Part shown: positions 53,167 to 62,830 of the stretch, in pieces | How positions within the stretch are numbered: the first letter of the stretch is position 1 | Layout: each line of letters starts with the position of its first letter | Assembly: GCA_002709225.1 (NCBI GenBank) | Contig: PAQH01000058.1 | Location: 1 to 64,000 of the forward strand | Origin: Planctomycetaceae bacterium | Lineage (GTDB): Bacteria > Planctomycetota > Planctomycetia > Pirellulales > Pirellulaceae | Direction: 5' to 3' | DNA length: 64,000 nucleotides | The notes under the pieces: model-generated | The model's input: only the letters and a program-made list of their open reading frames with translations | The model's database searches: none | What the model was told of the DNA's origin: nothing | Translations under genes and position numbers: made by a program

Positions 53167-55710
53167 GTGGCCGATACTGCCGTCTCCCCGTTACTAGAAC
53201 TACACCAGATCCGGCGCACATTCCCGGGTGTTGTGGCCCTCGAGCGGGTCTCATTCCAATTGCTACCAGGCGAAGTACACGCACTCGTCGGCGAAAATGG
53301 CGCCGGCAAGAGCACCTTAATCAACATTCTCTCAGGTGTGCTCCAGCCCGATGAGGGCCAGATCGAACTGCTGGGCTCGCCCATTGTCCTGGCTAATCCG
53401 GTTGAGGCCCGTCAGCGGGGAATCGTTGCTGTACATCAAGAGGCAGAACTGTTTCCCACCCTCTCTGTCGCCGAGAACATGGCATTGGAATCCGGCCTGC
53501 CAGTCAACAAATTCGGCTTAGTTCAATGGCGTCAGGTAGCCGCCGTCGCCGCGAATGCCATGTCCCAGTTGGGACCCTCCTGGCGTCCCGACACACCTGC
53601 TGCGGAGTTGAGTGTAGCGCACCGGCAAATGGCCCAGGTTGCCGCCGCTATTGAACAACAAGTGCGTGTTTTGATCCTGGACGAACCGACCAGTTCGCTC
53701 AGCCGTCGGGAAGCGGAGTGGCTTTTTTCATGCGTAGAAGCACTGAAAAAAAACGGAACGGGGATCATCTATATTTCACACCGCCAAGACGAAATCTTCG
53801 ATCTGGCCGATCGCATCACCGTCCTGCGCGATGGACAGCACATCTGGACACGCCCGGTCGACCAAGTCGATTCCAACGGTCTCGTGGTAGCGATGGTGGG
53901 GCGTTCGGTTGAAACCGAGAGGGCACGCCCTGATCCGGCTCATCCCCACGTCGCCCCCCCGGAGCTACCTCCCCGCCTGAGAGTCAAAGGACTGCGTAGT
54001 GGACAAGCAAACTCGCAGCCAGTGGACCTACAGGTTGCTCCCGGTGAAATCGTGGGGCTGTATGGACTCATCGGGTCCGGCCGAACGGAATTCGCCCAGA
54101 CCTTATTTGGTCTGACACCAGCTGTCGACGGTACGATCGCCGTCGATGGTATCACGCATACGATTAGAAACCCCCGTGACGCGTTGGCAGCAAAGATTGC
54201 ATATGTTCCCGAAGATCGGTTGCGGGAGGGCATTTGCCGCCATTTAACGGTACGCGCCAATCTTGTCCTCTCCAGTTTGAGCCGCTGGACTCGCCATGGC
54301 TTGGCATCACTGGCACGAGAACGCCAGACATCGTCTGACATGGTGCGGCAGCTGGCGGTCCGCCATCGTACAATCGAACAGCCCATCAGGCAATTGTCGG
54401 GCGGTAATCAGCAGAAGATCGTTGTCGGACGCTCACTGTTAACCAGACCGCAAATACTGGTTCTGGATGAGCCAACCCGTGGCGTCGACGTCGGTGCCAA
54501 GAGCGAAATTCACCAGATGTTGCGTAACCTGGCCGATCAGGGGCAGGCTATCTTGATGATCAGCTCGGAATTGCCTGAAGTAATGGCGCACACCGACCGC
54601 ATCGTGGTTTTCCAGGAAGGCGGGGTTTCCGGAGAATTCGACCCCTCCAGCGCATCCGCATCCGACGTCGCTGAAGCCGCATTTCCATCTGGTTCGGGGC
54701 AACTTCTAACGCAAACGACAAAGACGCCAGCTCGCAACAAACTGCGTTTGCACATGCCAGTCGCACAATGGGGACTGGCGTGCGTGGTGCTCCTGCTGGC
54801 CAGCTGGCTATGGATCTCTACGCCGAATTTTGACCCTTGGATGCAACTCACACACGCAACCGTCTGGATCATCCTTGGCTTGGCGGCAAGCAGTGTCATC
54901 ATCGCAGGTGGCATCGATATTTCGATCGGTTCTTTGTTGGCCTTGTCCGCCGCATCCGCAGCGTTTGTCCTCCGCCTCGACTACCCAGCTGTAGTCACCA
55001 TACCTGCTGCGATTCTAATGGCAGCCAGTGTGGGAATTGCCGGCGGCCTGGCCAATGGCGCCCTGTCGCTGGTCGGGCGCGTACATCCCATTGTCGTCAC
55101 GCTAGGAACGATGACCATCTACCGAGGCCTGGTCATCATGCTACTAGGGGGCCGCCCCGCTACTGACTTGCCTTCGCTGTTTATCTGGTTGGCTGAGCCA
55201 CAATCCGGATTTCACGGGGCCGTCCTCGGCACCGCATTTCTCGCCTGCGCCGTATATATTTGGCTGCAACATACGCGCAGTGGGCGTCATATCTTCGCCC
55301 TGGGTAGTAGTCCTACCGCAGCGCGTCTGGTCGGCATCTCAGGAACAAGGACTTGGCTGCTGGCATTTGCTGTCGGGGGTGGGCTGGCGGGGCTCGCAGG
55401 CGCGTTACAGCTGGCAATCAGCGGACAAATGCAATCGCGGCTAGGAAGTGGATGGGAATTGGGCGCGATCGCCGTGGCAGTCATTGGCGGCGTCTCAATT
55501 CAAGGAGGCCGAGGATCCGTACTGGGAGTGATCCTGGGCGCATTATTGTTACGACTGGTTACCAGCGCCATCGTACGCTGGGGAATTGCCGGCGAGCACG
55601 TGGACTTACTGATTGGCGGCATGATTCTGGCCGCCGTCTTATGCGAACTGGGATGGCAGTACATTCAAACTCGTGTTCGTTTTGGTTGGAGTCAACGGAG
55701 TTCAAAATGA
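53167..55710 (+). CDS. Sugar ABC transporter: double ATPase fused to permease
   Basis: 847 residues from GTG 53167, with AAGGA nine bases upstream; the frame is open to 53077 without a signal. Residues 8-505 form an RbsA-type double ATPase: first Walker A GENGAGKST and Walker B VLILDEPTSSLS; second half with the usual altered P-loop GLIGSGRTE, signature LSGGNQQKIVVGRSLL and LVLDEPTRGVDVG. Residues 525-847 are an RbsC-type permease with about eight to ten helices, including IIAGGIDISIGSLLALSAA and GGVSIQGGRGS. ATPase and permease are normally separate proteins. The second permease overlaps its stop by four bases. Confidence 0.92.
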   Translation: MADTAVSPLLELHQIRRTFPGVVALERVSFQLLPGEVHALVGENGAGKSTLINILSGVLQPDEGQIELLGSPIVLANPVEARQRGIVAVHQEAELFPTLSVAENMALESGLPVNKFGLVQWRQVAAVAANAMSQLGPSWRPDTPAAELSVAHRQMAQVAAAIEQQVRVLILDEPTSSLSRREAEWLFSCVEALKKNGTGIIYISHRQDEIFDLADRITVLRDGQHIWTRPVDQVDSNGLVVAMVGRSVETERARPDPAHPHVAPPELPPRLRVKGLRSGQANSQPVDLQVAPGEIVGLYGLIGSGRTEFAQTLFGLTPAVDGTIAVDGITHTIRNPRDALAAKIAYVPEDRLREGICRHLTVRANLVLSSLSRWTRHGLASLARERQTSSDMVRQLAVRHRTIEQPIRQLSGGNQQKIVVGRSLLTRPQILVLDEPTRGVDVGAKSEIHQMLRNLADQGQAILMISSELPEVMAHTDRIVVFQEGGVSGEFDPSSASASDVAEAAFPSGSGQLLTQTTKTPARNKLRLHMPVAQWGLACVVLLLASWLWISTPNFDPWMQLTHATVWIILGLAASSVIIAGGIDISIGSLLALSAASAAFVLRLDYPAVVTIPAAILMAASVGIAGGLANGALSLVGRVHPIVVTLGTMTIYRGLVIMLLGGRPATDLPSLFIWLAEPQSGFHGAVLGTAFLACAVYIWLQHTRSGRHIFALGSSPTAARLVGISGTRTWLLAFAVGGGLAGLAGALQLAISGQMQSRLGSGWELGAIAVAVIGGVSIQGGRGSVLGVILGALLLRLVTSAIVRWGIAGEHVDLLIGGMILAAVLCELGWQYIQTRVRFGWSQRSSK

Positions 55711-56669
55711 ACCGCATTGATTCCAGTCCCGGTCAACTACGCCGCATCGCGACACTAGGCATCCGGGGGTGCCTGCTGGCCATTGGGTTGACACTGGTCT
55801 TCTCCCAAGTGCAGCGCCCCGCGGCTTTGGTGGACGTCTGGCTACCATGGGCCGAAATCGGCATTCTTGCACTCGCCATGACAGCTGTCATTCTGTGCGG
55901 CGGCATCGATCTTTCGGTCGGTTCGACGGTCGCTCTCTGCGGAGTCGTGCTGGGGATTACCTTACAATGGCAATGGCCACTGACATTCGCCTTGGCAGCC
56001 ACCGCTGGCTGCGGGTTGTGTGCGGGTGCATTCAACGGTGGACTGGTCGCCATCGGTTTGTCTCCCTTAGTCGCCACGTTGGCGACCATGGCATTTTATC
56101 GCGGCCTGGCGATGACGCTTTCCGGCCGTGAACGCTTCGCGGGATTTCCAGACAGCTTGCGCAGCTGGCAGACCGTCGCTGGGATTCCGCTTCACTTTTT
56201 CTGTTTTGTTTCCGTCGGGCTGGCAACCTGGATCCTCATTCACCATACGAGGCTGGGCCGCTGGTGTTACGTGATTGGCGACAATCGCACCGCCGCCCGT
56301 TTCGCAGCCGTGCCCGACCGTCGCGTGGATCTCTCTCTCTATACGCTCAACGGCATCGCAGCCGCCTTGGTAGCGGTCCTGCACGCGATCGATGAAAATG
56401 TCGCAATCCCCGACGCTTTTCGCGGCGCGGAACTGCAGGTCATCGCCTGTGTCGTCGTCGGAGGAACGCTCATCACCGGCGGTGAAGGGGGGGTTCTCCG
56501 AACTCTGATCGGTATTGGAATCGTCACCCATCTTGAAATCGGCTTGCGTTTCCTGAGCTACCGTTTTCCGTTGTTGACCCCAAACTCACGCCTTATAGTC
56601 ATCGGCCTGCTTGTGATCCTGGTGGCGATCTGGAATCAGCGTCTGCAACGTGGTAGTGATAACGCCTGA
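55707..56669 (+). CDS. Sugar ABC transporter permease (second)
   Basis: 320 residues; ATG 55707 overlaps the TGA of the fused gene (ATGA). RbsC-type: about nine helices, with the family signature VILCGGIDLSVGSTVAL, then LSPLVATLATMAFYRGLAM and GGTLITGGEGGVLRTLIG. Two permeases with one double ATPase is the arrangement of rhamnose (RhaPQ) and AI-2 (LsrCD) importers. Inner membrane. Confidence 0.92.
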   Translation: MNRIDSSPGQLRRIATLGIRGCLLAIGLTLVFSQVQRPAALVDVWLPWAEIGILALAMTAVILCGGIDLSVGSTVALCGVVLGITLQWQWPLTFALAATAGCGLCAGAFNGGLVAIGLSPLVATLATMAFYRGLAMTLSGRERFAGFPDSLRSWQTVAGIPLHFFCFVSVGLATWILIHHTRLGRWCYVIGDNRTAARFAAVPDRRVDLSLYTLNGIAAALVAVLHAIDENVAIPDAFRGAELQVIACVVVGGTLITGGEGGVLRTLIGIGIVTHLEIGLRFLSYRFPLLTPNSRLIVIGLLVILVAIWNQRLQRGSDNA

Positions 56670-56776
56670 AATAAAACACCGGCATGCTACGGCACCAGAC
56701 ACTTGCGACAGAGACCACGTGTCGCTTCAATGGCGTCTGACAAAACGTATCGGACCAAAAAACCACGGACAGCAAC

Positions 56777-57796
56777 ATGCGACAAAACACCAAATTCACA
56801 GCCTCCGCACAGCTGATTGCCGTGGCCTGCTGTATCTTGATCGGCTGCAGCGGATCACAAGACGGCACCTTATCTGGGCCGCGTATCGGAATGATGCCTA
56901 AGCTCATCGGAATTGGCTATTTTGAAGCCACACGTGAGGGCGCCGAAGAAGCTGCCGCAGAACTTGGACTCGAGTTAACCTATGACGGTCCACATCTGGA
57001 TCGATCCGAAGATCAAGCCCAACAAATCGGTGAATGGACAACACTTGGACTTGACGTAATCGCGGTCGCCCCCGTTGATCCGGAAGGAATTTCAGAAGCG
57101 TTACGAGACGCACAACGAGCAGGCGTTACTACCTTGACCTGGGATACCGATGCAAACCCAGAAACATCCGGCAGGTCAGTGTTTGTGAATCAAGCTCCCA
57201 ACGAAGCAATCGGCTACAAACTGGTCGATGTGATGGCGGAAGGAATCCAAGCCAAAGGTGAGTCTCTAGCGGGCAACTACCTTATCGTCAGCGGTTCTGC
57301 GACAGCTTCAAATCAGAATACCTGGATGGAGTACATGAAGCAGCGCATTGCCGACAAGTACCCAACTATGAAACTGCTGCCACACCTAACACCCAACGAA
57401 GACCGCCAGCGGGCCCAGGAACAAACCGCGGAGGCCTTGGCGGCCCATGCTGATCTCAAAGGAATCTGGGGCATCACTTCCGTTTCTCTTCCGGCTGCGG
57501 CCAAAGCGACACGCGATGCCAAACGAGCAGACCAGGTCTATGTCACCGGGTTGAGCCTGCCAAGTGAAATGCGCGAGTATGTCAAAGATGGCACAGTCGA
57601 ACAATTTGTTCTCTGGAACCCTGTCGATCTGGGCTACCTCACGATCCACGTCGCCCAGCGACTCCACGCGGGAAACCTGCAAAGCGGCTCCCAGGCAATG
57701 GGACGACTCAAGAATGTCGAAGTCCGGGGAGGTGAGGTCATCCTAGGACCCCCGATGATCTTCAACCGCGAGAACATTGACGACCACCGCTTCTGA
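56777..57796 (+). CDS. Sugar-binding lipoprotein of the ABC importer
   Basis: 339 residues. Lipobox CCILIGCSG near residue 24, so anchored on the outer face of the inner membrane. Type I periplasmic binding protein: GIGYFEATREGAEEAAAELG, then LTYDGPHLDRSEDQAQQI, IAVAPVDPEGISEALRDA, TTLTWDTDANPETSGRSVF and VNQAPNEAIGYKLVD. The WDTDA and VNQA patterns are those of the rhamnose (RhaS) and AI-2 (LsrB) binding proteins. It is 107 bases after the second permease and likely in the same operon. Ligand not decided by sequence alone. Confidence 0.9.
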   Translation: MRQNTKFTASAQLIAVACCILIGCSGSQDGTLSGPRIGMMPKLIGIGYFEATREGAEEAAAELGLELTYDGPHLDRSEDQAQQIGEWTTLGLDVIAVAPVDPEGISEALRDAQRAGVTTLTWDTDANPETSGRSVFVNQAPNEAIGYKLVDVMAEGIQAKGESLAGNYLIVSGSATASNQNTWMEYMKQRIADKYPTMKLLPHLTPNEDRQRAQEQTAEALAAHADLKGIWGITSVSLPAAAKATRDAKRADQVYVTGLSLPSEMREYVKDGTVEQFVLWNPVDLGYLTIHVAQRLHAGNLQSGSQAMGRLKNVEVRGGEVILGPPMIFNRENIDDHRF

Positions 57797-58205
57797 TCGG
57801 CGCAAGCCTCTGACCCACCCGGCACATGGACCCAGGTTTTGGGTACCGCGCTGGCAATGAAATTTCAACGCCGAACGCGGAAACGACCTTACCATAACGC
57901 CGTTTTGCGCGCGGGTACCCGACCGGAGATCAATGTACAGCGACAGCGTGTGGCACCGGAAACCCCTGGCCAAACCAATACCCGTTCTCGCGAGAAATGT
58001 CACAAACATTGACCAGGAAACAACCTACAGCCACTCGCCAGCCTCTTGGACAAGCCCGAGAGTGGGGCTTACCCAAGTGAAAAATCCGCAACAAACACCA
58101 CCAAACTCCTTGATTATCTGTACTATCAAAATCATCCAGAATATACTGTTTACCCAGACGACCGTCGGTAAACTATCTTTGTGTGCTGCCTGAATTGGTG
58201 TTTTG
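57797..58205. other. Intergenic region after the sugar importer
   Basis: 409 bases without a gene-like frame. AT-rich from about 58085. A strong interrupted palindrome lies at 58148-58173, just before the next gene. Confidence 0.5.
58148..58173. promoter_or_regulatory. Nested inverted repeat before the exported repeat-domain protein
   Basis: GTTTACC ... GGTAAAC form a perfect 7-bp outer stem, with GACG ... CGTC nested inside. It lies 32 bases upstream of ATG 58206, in AT-rich DNA, a good place for a repressor site or leader hairpin. Confidence 0.4.
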
Positions 58206-59756
58206 ATGACAAGACTGGCTCAAAAATCCGCGTTTCCCTGTACGTTCAGTCTGCTGTTGCTTTCTGCTGCGGTTTACGCCGATCTGCTACCAATGCCGAT
58301 CGCCGTCTTTCCACAGCCGACGACACCAGAAGTGGCTCTGGAAGCGGTGGCCTTGTTGCAGGACACCCCGGAACCATTAGCAGACCCCGTGCCTCAGACT
58401 CCGGCAGTCGAGGCAGAAAATACCGCGTCAGCAACTGCGCCGTCGGACGCACGCGGACCGGATCGCGTAACGCTTCAACCGGCGTCATACCAGGATTGGC
58501 GTGAAGCCGCCGTCGACGGCCTGGGAAAACGGCTGCGAACCCATCGTATTCGGTTGAATGCGAATGGCGAGTTTACCGGTCAACTCGCCATGCTGGAGGG
58601 TAAAACCGCAAAACCGGTACCCATCCACGATCTGGAAATAATGCTCGTAAAAGGTGAGCTGGTGGTACAGAGACTACGTCCCCAAGCGAACGGGCAGTTC
58701 AAGTCCCGCGGATTGGATCCCGGCGTCTACGACCTGATTGCGACAGGACCTGAAGGATTCGCTGCATTCTCATTTCAATTGCTGCCAGCGATTATCGAGA
58801 ACATGCTCCCGGAGGAAGATGGACCGTTAATGCAAGTACCCAACGTACTCTCGATTAACGCGTTGGTTGTACCGTCGCGCGACGCGGTCGTTCTTCGGGA
58901 AATCATCAACATTTACGTACCCAAAACAAACCCCTCTTTGAATCCGGACGAACCACCCAGGGAGCAGCTACCACCAGCGGCGTTGGAACTGGAAAACAAT
59001 GTGGATGCTGAAGAGGACGAAGAAGCAGTCACCGCAGCGACGACGCTTCGGTGGCACCGTGTCCGCCTCCATTCCAACGGAATTCTCATTGGTAGAGTGA
59101 GACGACTTCACCGCCGCTCTGGCCGTTCACTCGAGATCGCGAACAACAGAGTATTTCTGTTACAAGAAAATCACGTCGTATCTGAGACCACTGCCACCAA
59201 ACAAGGTGTCTTCCAGTTTAAATCTGTGAAACCTGGTATTTACTCTATTGCCGCGGCTGGCAGCAGTGGTTTTGCGGCCTTTGGATTTGAGGCGGTACGA
59301 GCCGAGCTGCAAGCGTCCGAAAGCCAGCCTCAAAGCCCCGCACCGCAAGAAACCTCGGAGGAGGCCCCGTCCGATCCAGAGGAGGCTACGGAAACCGCAG
59401 ATACCGCCGTTTTAGACGCGCTTGACTTCGCAGTCGTTGAAAACCATACCCTGGTACGTGCCACCGCGCTTCAAGAAGAGCGCAAGGAATCCGAACCAAG
59501 TGTTGCCGCGCAGGCCCCCGCTGTGAACTTGCGCAAGTCAAAGGGCGCTGGCGCCACGACGGGTGGAGGACAGACGCTTGAGGCGCTGCTCACACATCCG
59601 CTATGGGCAGCTGGTGGCATCGGCCTCGGTGTGATGGCTGCTGTCGATACGACCGACCCGCCGGTGGCATCTCCATCGGGTGAAGATTCCGGTATCTCGC
59701 GCCGCGCCTTCTATTTCGGGCAGGATCAACCGTGGCTGCGACTCGAACAGCAATAG
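58206..59756 (+). CDS. Exported protein with two carboxypeptidase-regulatory-like domains
   Basis: 516 residues from ATG 58206 (TTG 58203 is adjacent). Signal peptide: CTFSLLLLSAAVYA. A Pro/Glu/Ala-rich linker (to about 85) precedes the first beta-sandwich module (IRLNANGEFTGQLAML ... GLDPGVYDLIATGPEGFAAF). The second module, near 270-365, repeats the same plan (VRLHSNGILIGRVRRL ... VKPGIYSIAAAGSSGFAAF). Further acidic linkers follow, and a hydrophobic stretch WAAGGIGLGVMAAV near 475. This fold appears in planctomycete exported proteins; function unknown. Confidence 0.75.
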   Translation: MTRLAQKSAFPCTFSLLLLSAAVYADLLPMPIAVFPQPTTPEVALEAVALLQDTPEPLADPVPQTPAVEAENTASATAPSDARGPDRVTLQPASYQDWREAAVDGLGKRLRTHRIRLNANGEFTGQLAMLEGKTAKPVPIHDLEIMLVKGELVVQRLRPQANGQFKSRGLDPGVYDLIATGPEGFAAFSFQLLPAIIENMLPEEDGPLMQVPNVLSINALVVPSRDAVVLREIINIYVPKTNPSLNPDEPPREQLPPAALELENNVDAEEDEEAVTAATTLRWHRVRLHSNGILIGRVRRLHRRSGRSLEIANNRVFLLQENHVVSETTATKQGVFQFKSVKPGIYSIAAAGSSGFAAFGFEAVRAELQASESQPQSPAPQETSEEAPSDPEEATETADTAVLDALDFAVVENHTLVRATALQEERKESEPSVAAQAPAVNLRKSKGAGATTGGGQTLEALLTHPLWAAGGIGLGVMAAVDTTDPPVASPSGEDSGISRRAFYFGQDQPWLRLEQQ

Positions 59757-59859
59757 CCAAATCGCCGAGCGCATTACCTGTTTTCGAGCAGAGGAAACCG
59801 CGCAAACTTTCCCGACGGCGTTTTTGGGTAACTAGCGGGTGGCAACCAATTTCCCGGGG

Positions 59860-60297
59860 CTAACGCTCCAATTGCTCAATCTTGTCGATCCGTCGTCCGT
59901 GCCGCCCGCCTTCAAACTCGGTCTTCAACCAAATCCCGACGAGGTCATCAACCAGGCGTTCTCCCAGCAAATCGCCACCCAGGCAAAGCACATTGACATC
60001 ATTGTGTCGGCGACTCATCTCGGCCACGAATGCATCCTGGCATGTTGCGGCACGCACTCCGGGAAACTTGTTTGCGGAAATCGACATGCCGATTCCTGTT
60101 CCGCAAATCAAGATGCCGCGTTCAACCGCGCCTTCACTAACGCGCGAGCTAACCGCCGCGGCAATGTCGGGGTAATCGACACTGTCGGAACTATTCGTGC
60201 CGAGATCAACCATCTCATGCCCGGCATCTTGCAGCACCTTGATCAGACGGGTCTTAACCTGCCATCCCCGGTGATCGCTACCAATCGCAATCCGCAT
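59860..60297 (-). CDS. rpiB: Ribose-5-phosphate isomerase B
   Basis: 145 residues from ATG 60297; GTG 60300, which shares one base with the upstream TAG, is the other option. Marks: IAIGSDHRGWQVK, VDYPDIAAAVSSRV, GILICGTGIGMSISANK, RAATCQDAFVAEMSRRHNDVN and LCLGGDLLG. It interconverts ribose 5-phosphate and ribulose 5-phosphate in the pentose phosphate pathway. It starts at the stop of the YrdC-phosphatase gene, so the two are translated together. Confidence 0.95.
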   Translation of the reverse strand: MRIAIGSDHRGWQVKTRLIKVLQDAGHEMVDLGTNSSDSVDYPDIAAAVSSRVSEGAVERGILICGTGIGMSISANKFPGVRAATCQDAFVAEMSRRHNDVNVLCLGGDLLGERLVDDLVGIWLKTEFEGGRHGRRIDKIEQLER

Positions 60298-60299
60298 CA

Positions 60300-61454
60300 C
60301 TAATCTCCGGACAAATCCCCAGGGAGTATCTGCGCGAGATCCAAACTACGAACCTGGATTTCCAGATGGCCGTCGATTTGGTCGGCACAACGGCGATACA
60401 AGTCCAGTGGGCCACCGATAGGATCAGAGATCTCCGTGCCATCCTGAGCCAGCAAATGCACCCGGTCGACCAGCTCGGGCCACTGCGCGATCAGTGCATC
60501 ACGGTGCCCACGAGTCATAGCAAGAATCAAATCGGCAAACCGGATAAGACGGTCTGTCACCGGTTGACTGGCATGACGTGACAAATCGATCCCGCGACTC
60601 GCCAAGACATTAACCGCTTCTACACTGGCGGGCGAATCCGCCAAAGCCGCAATGCCCGCTGAGAGCACCATGGCACCACGCGACTCCAGATCCTCTGGCT
60701 GGCAATCCAATTCAGCGGCCAACCGCTGGCGCATCAGGCACTCAGCCATCGGGCTGCGGCACGTATTTCCGGTACAGACCATGAGCACCATCAAGCTACA
60801 GTACTTTTTGAAGGCCTGCGCCCCAATTACGCCTTCCCGCAAAACACGGACACCTTCTGCTCCCAGGTGCACGACAGTCGACGCCTGTCCATAATGGCAG
60901 TCGCCATCGTCCAGCAACATATCCACATCGTCGCCCAGTCCCTCGCGTGCAGCTGCCGCTCCCAAGGGGGCCGGCTCGCCGCTGCGACTGGCACTGGAAA
61001 GCACCAAAGGACCGGCCGACAACCTTAGAATCTCGCCCACAATTTCGTGATCCGGCACTCGCAAGCCGATCGACCCCGTGGGCATTAAGGCTTGCTGAAC
61101 GCCATGTGAAAATTGAGTGGCCAGGCTATCCGATCCAGGATCGTCACAGACTAGCGTCAGGGGACCAGGCCAACATCGACGAGCCAGCCGCCGGCCCAGG
61201 TATGACATGTGAGGCACATAGTCCAGTGCGGCGTCTGCATTTCCCACGGCCAGTGTGAGGGGATGGTTGCGCGCGTGGCCTTTGACCTCCTGCAGGCGTG
61301 CTACTGCCTGTGGACACAGCGCACTCGCCGCTAATCCGTAAACCGTCTCTGTTGGCAGTACAACCAGCTTGCCTTCGGCAAGCATCTGGACAGCTCGGTG
61401 AACAACGTCGCGCCGATCGTCCGAACGTGTAAGATCAACATGGATCACAGACAT
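60300..61454 (-). CDS. Fusion: YrdC/Sua5 threonylcarbamoyl-AMP synthase + low-molecular-weight protein-tyrosine phosphatase
   Basis: 384 residues. Residues 1-210 are a YrdC/Sua5 domain: GKLVVLPTETVYGLAAS, VKGHARNHPLTL, CWPGPLTLV and GSIGLRVPDH, then SSASRSGEPA. This enzyme makes threonylcarbamoyl-AMP for the t6A modification of tRNA. Residues 222-384 are a low-molecular-weight phosphatase: LMVCTGNTCRSPMAEC holds the CX5R loop, and ISDPIGG the catalytic Asp-Pro. In Bacillus, ywlC (Sua5), ywlE (phosphatase) and ywlF (rpiB) lie in one group; here the first two are one protein and rpiB follows directly. Both active sites look complete. Confidence 0.92.
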   Translation of the reverse strand: MSVIHVDLTRSDDRRDVVHRAVQMLAEGKLVVLPTETVYGLAASALCPQAVARLQEVKGHARNHPLTLAVGNADAALDYVPHMSYLGRRLARRCWPGPLTLVCDDPGSDSLATQFSHGVQQALMPTGSIGLRVPDHEIVGEILRLSAGPLVLSSASRSGEPAPLGAAAAREGLGDDVDMLLDDGDCHYGQASTVVHLGAEGVRVLREGVIGAQAFKKYCSLMVLMVCTGNTCRSPMAECLMRQRLAAELDCQPEDLESRGAMVLSAGIAALADSPASVEAVNVLASRGIDLSRHASQPVTDRLIRFADLILAMTRGHRDALIAQWPELVDRVHLLAQDGTEISDPIGGPLDLYRRCADQIDGHLEIQVRSLDLAQILPGDLSGD

Positions 61455-61688
61455 TCGGGGCTACCTGGTGAAAGCGAAAAAACAGCCACATCTCAGCTCT
61501 GATAACTAGACGTCCCGTGGACCGGCATGTTTGAATAGTCAAACCTTGTTTGTAATGGTGGGAATACTGGAGGGTCAAGTAGCAGGCGGATCCAGCTCAC
61601 CGGTGAAACACCCTATTCATCGAGCTGATCATTCAAAAACTGGCCCGAACGGCCATATCAACGTTTCAGCAACCAGGCTCTTTCGTCC

Positions 61689-62660
61689 ATGCAATTCGAC
61701 TCTCGCTCAAGAAAAAATACTCAAAGTCGTCGAAGTGTGCTGCAATTCGCCGCCGGCGGAGGTCTAGCACTTGCCAGCAGTTGCCGGCAGCCGTCTGCTT
61801 CGACTGGCGTTCTCGAAAAAGTCTGGGGGCAACGTGGGATTCTCGACGGGGAATTCCAAAAACCACGGGCGATCGCCATCGATCAGGACGATCTGCTTTA
61901 TATCGTGGACATGACAGGACGTATCCAGGTCTTCGATGGTGAGGGAGCCCATCAACGGACGTGGCGAACACCCTCGATCAAATTCGGCAAACCGTGCGGA
62001 TTGTCATTTGATCGAGCAGGTAACTTGATGGTCGCTGACACACACTACTACCAGATTCTCTTCTACAATCGCGAAGGAAAGTTGCTGCGCAATAGGACCA
62101 TCGGGGGAAAACACGGAGATGCGATTGGTGAATTCAGTTTCGTCACTGACGCCGCTCAGGATTCTCAAGGGAACTATTACGTCGCGCAATACCACGAACA
62201 CGATCGCATTCAAAAATTCTCTCCAAACCGCGAATTCCAATTGCGTTGGGGCAAATTAGGTGAAGGCCCGGCAGAATTCAATCGCCCTCAGAATCTGGCT
62301 CTGGATGAAAGCGACCGCCTCTGGGTCGCCGACTCGTGCAATCATCGCGTACAAGTGTTTGATACCCGGACCACAACACCAGAACTGATTGCCTCGTGGG
62401 GCGCGGCGGGAACCGGTCCCGGAGAGTTGAAATACCCCTACGACATCGTCCTCGACAGCAAAGGGCATGTGTACTTGTGCGAGTTTGGCAACCATCGCAT
62501 ACAGAAATTTACACTGGACGGTAAATGGCTGGCAGCCTGGGGCCAACCAGGTCGCAGAGCGGGAGAATTGCATAACCCGTGGGGGTTTGCACGCGATAGT
62601 AACGGTCGATTGCACGTCCTGGATTCGATGAACCATCGAATCCAGCGTATTACGTTGTGA
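61689..62660 (+). CDS. Tat-signal lipoprotein-like NHL-repeat protein
   Basis: 323 residues. Signal: SRRSVLQFAAGGGLALASSC, a twin-arginine motif ending at a Cys that could be lipidated. The rest is a six-bladed NHL-type propeller; repeated blade text includes FQKPRAIAIDQDDLLYIVD, FNRPQNLALDESDRLWVAD, LKYPYDIVLDSKGHVYLCE and LHNPWGFARDSNGRLHVLD, each followed by an NHRIQ/NHRVQ strand. NHL propellers bind proteins or small molecules; some are enzymes. No neighbour suggests which. Confidence 0.85.
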   Translation: MQFDSRSRKNTQSRRSVLQFAAGGGLALASSCRQPSASTGVLEKVWGQRGILDGEFQKPRAIAIDQDDLLYIVDMTGRIQVFDGEGAHQRTWRTPSIKFGKPCGLSFDRAGNLMVADTHYYQILFYNREGKLLRNRTIGGKHGDAIGEFSFVTDAAQDSQGNYYVAQYHEHDRIQKFSPNREFQLRWGKLGEGPAEFNRPQNLALDESDRLWVADSCNHRVQVFDTRTTTPELIASWGAAGTGPGELKYPYDIVLDSKGHVYLCEFGNHRIQKFTLDGKWLAAWGQPGRRAGELHNPWGFARDSNGRLHVLDSMNHRIQRITL

Positions 62661-62830
62661 CCTTAGCTGTCCAGTCAATGCCCGACGAGAGGTACCAGTA
62701 GCCCGTAGCGGCGTGGGAATCCAGGGCAGAGACCTGTAGAATACGTACTCCTTGACACACGATTCACACCGCGATTCACAAATCGGTATCACCAGCCCGC
62801 CTGCGCTGCGGATCAATACGAAACGGACTT

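Noticed and set aside
55353-55706. N-terminal extension of the second permease
   Set aside because: It would overlap the fused gene by 350 bases; the ATGA overlap at 55707 is the natural start.
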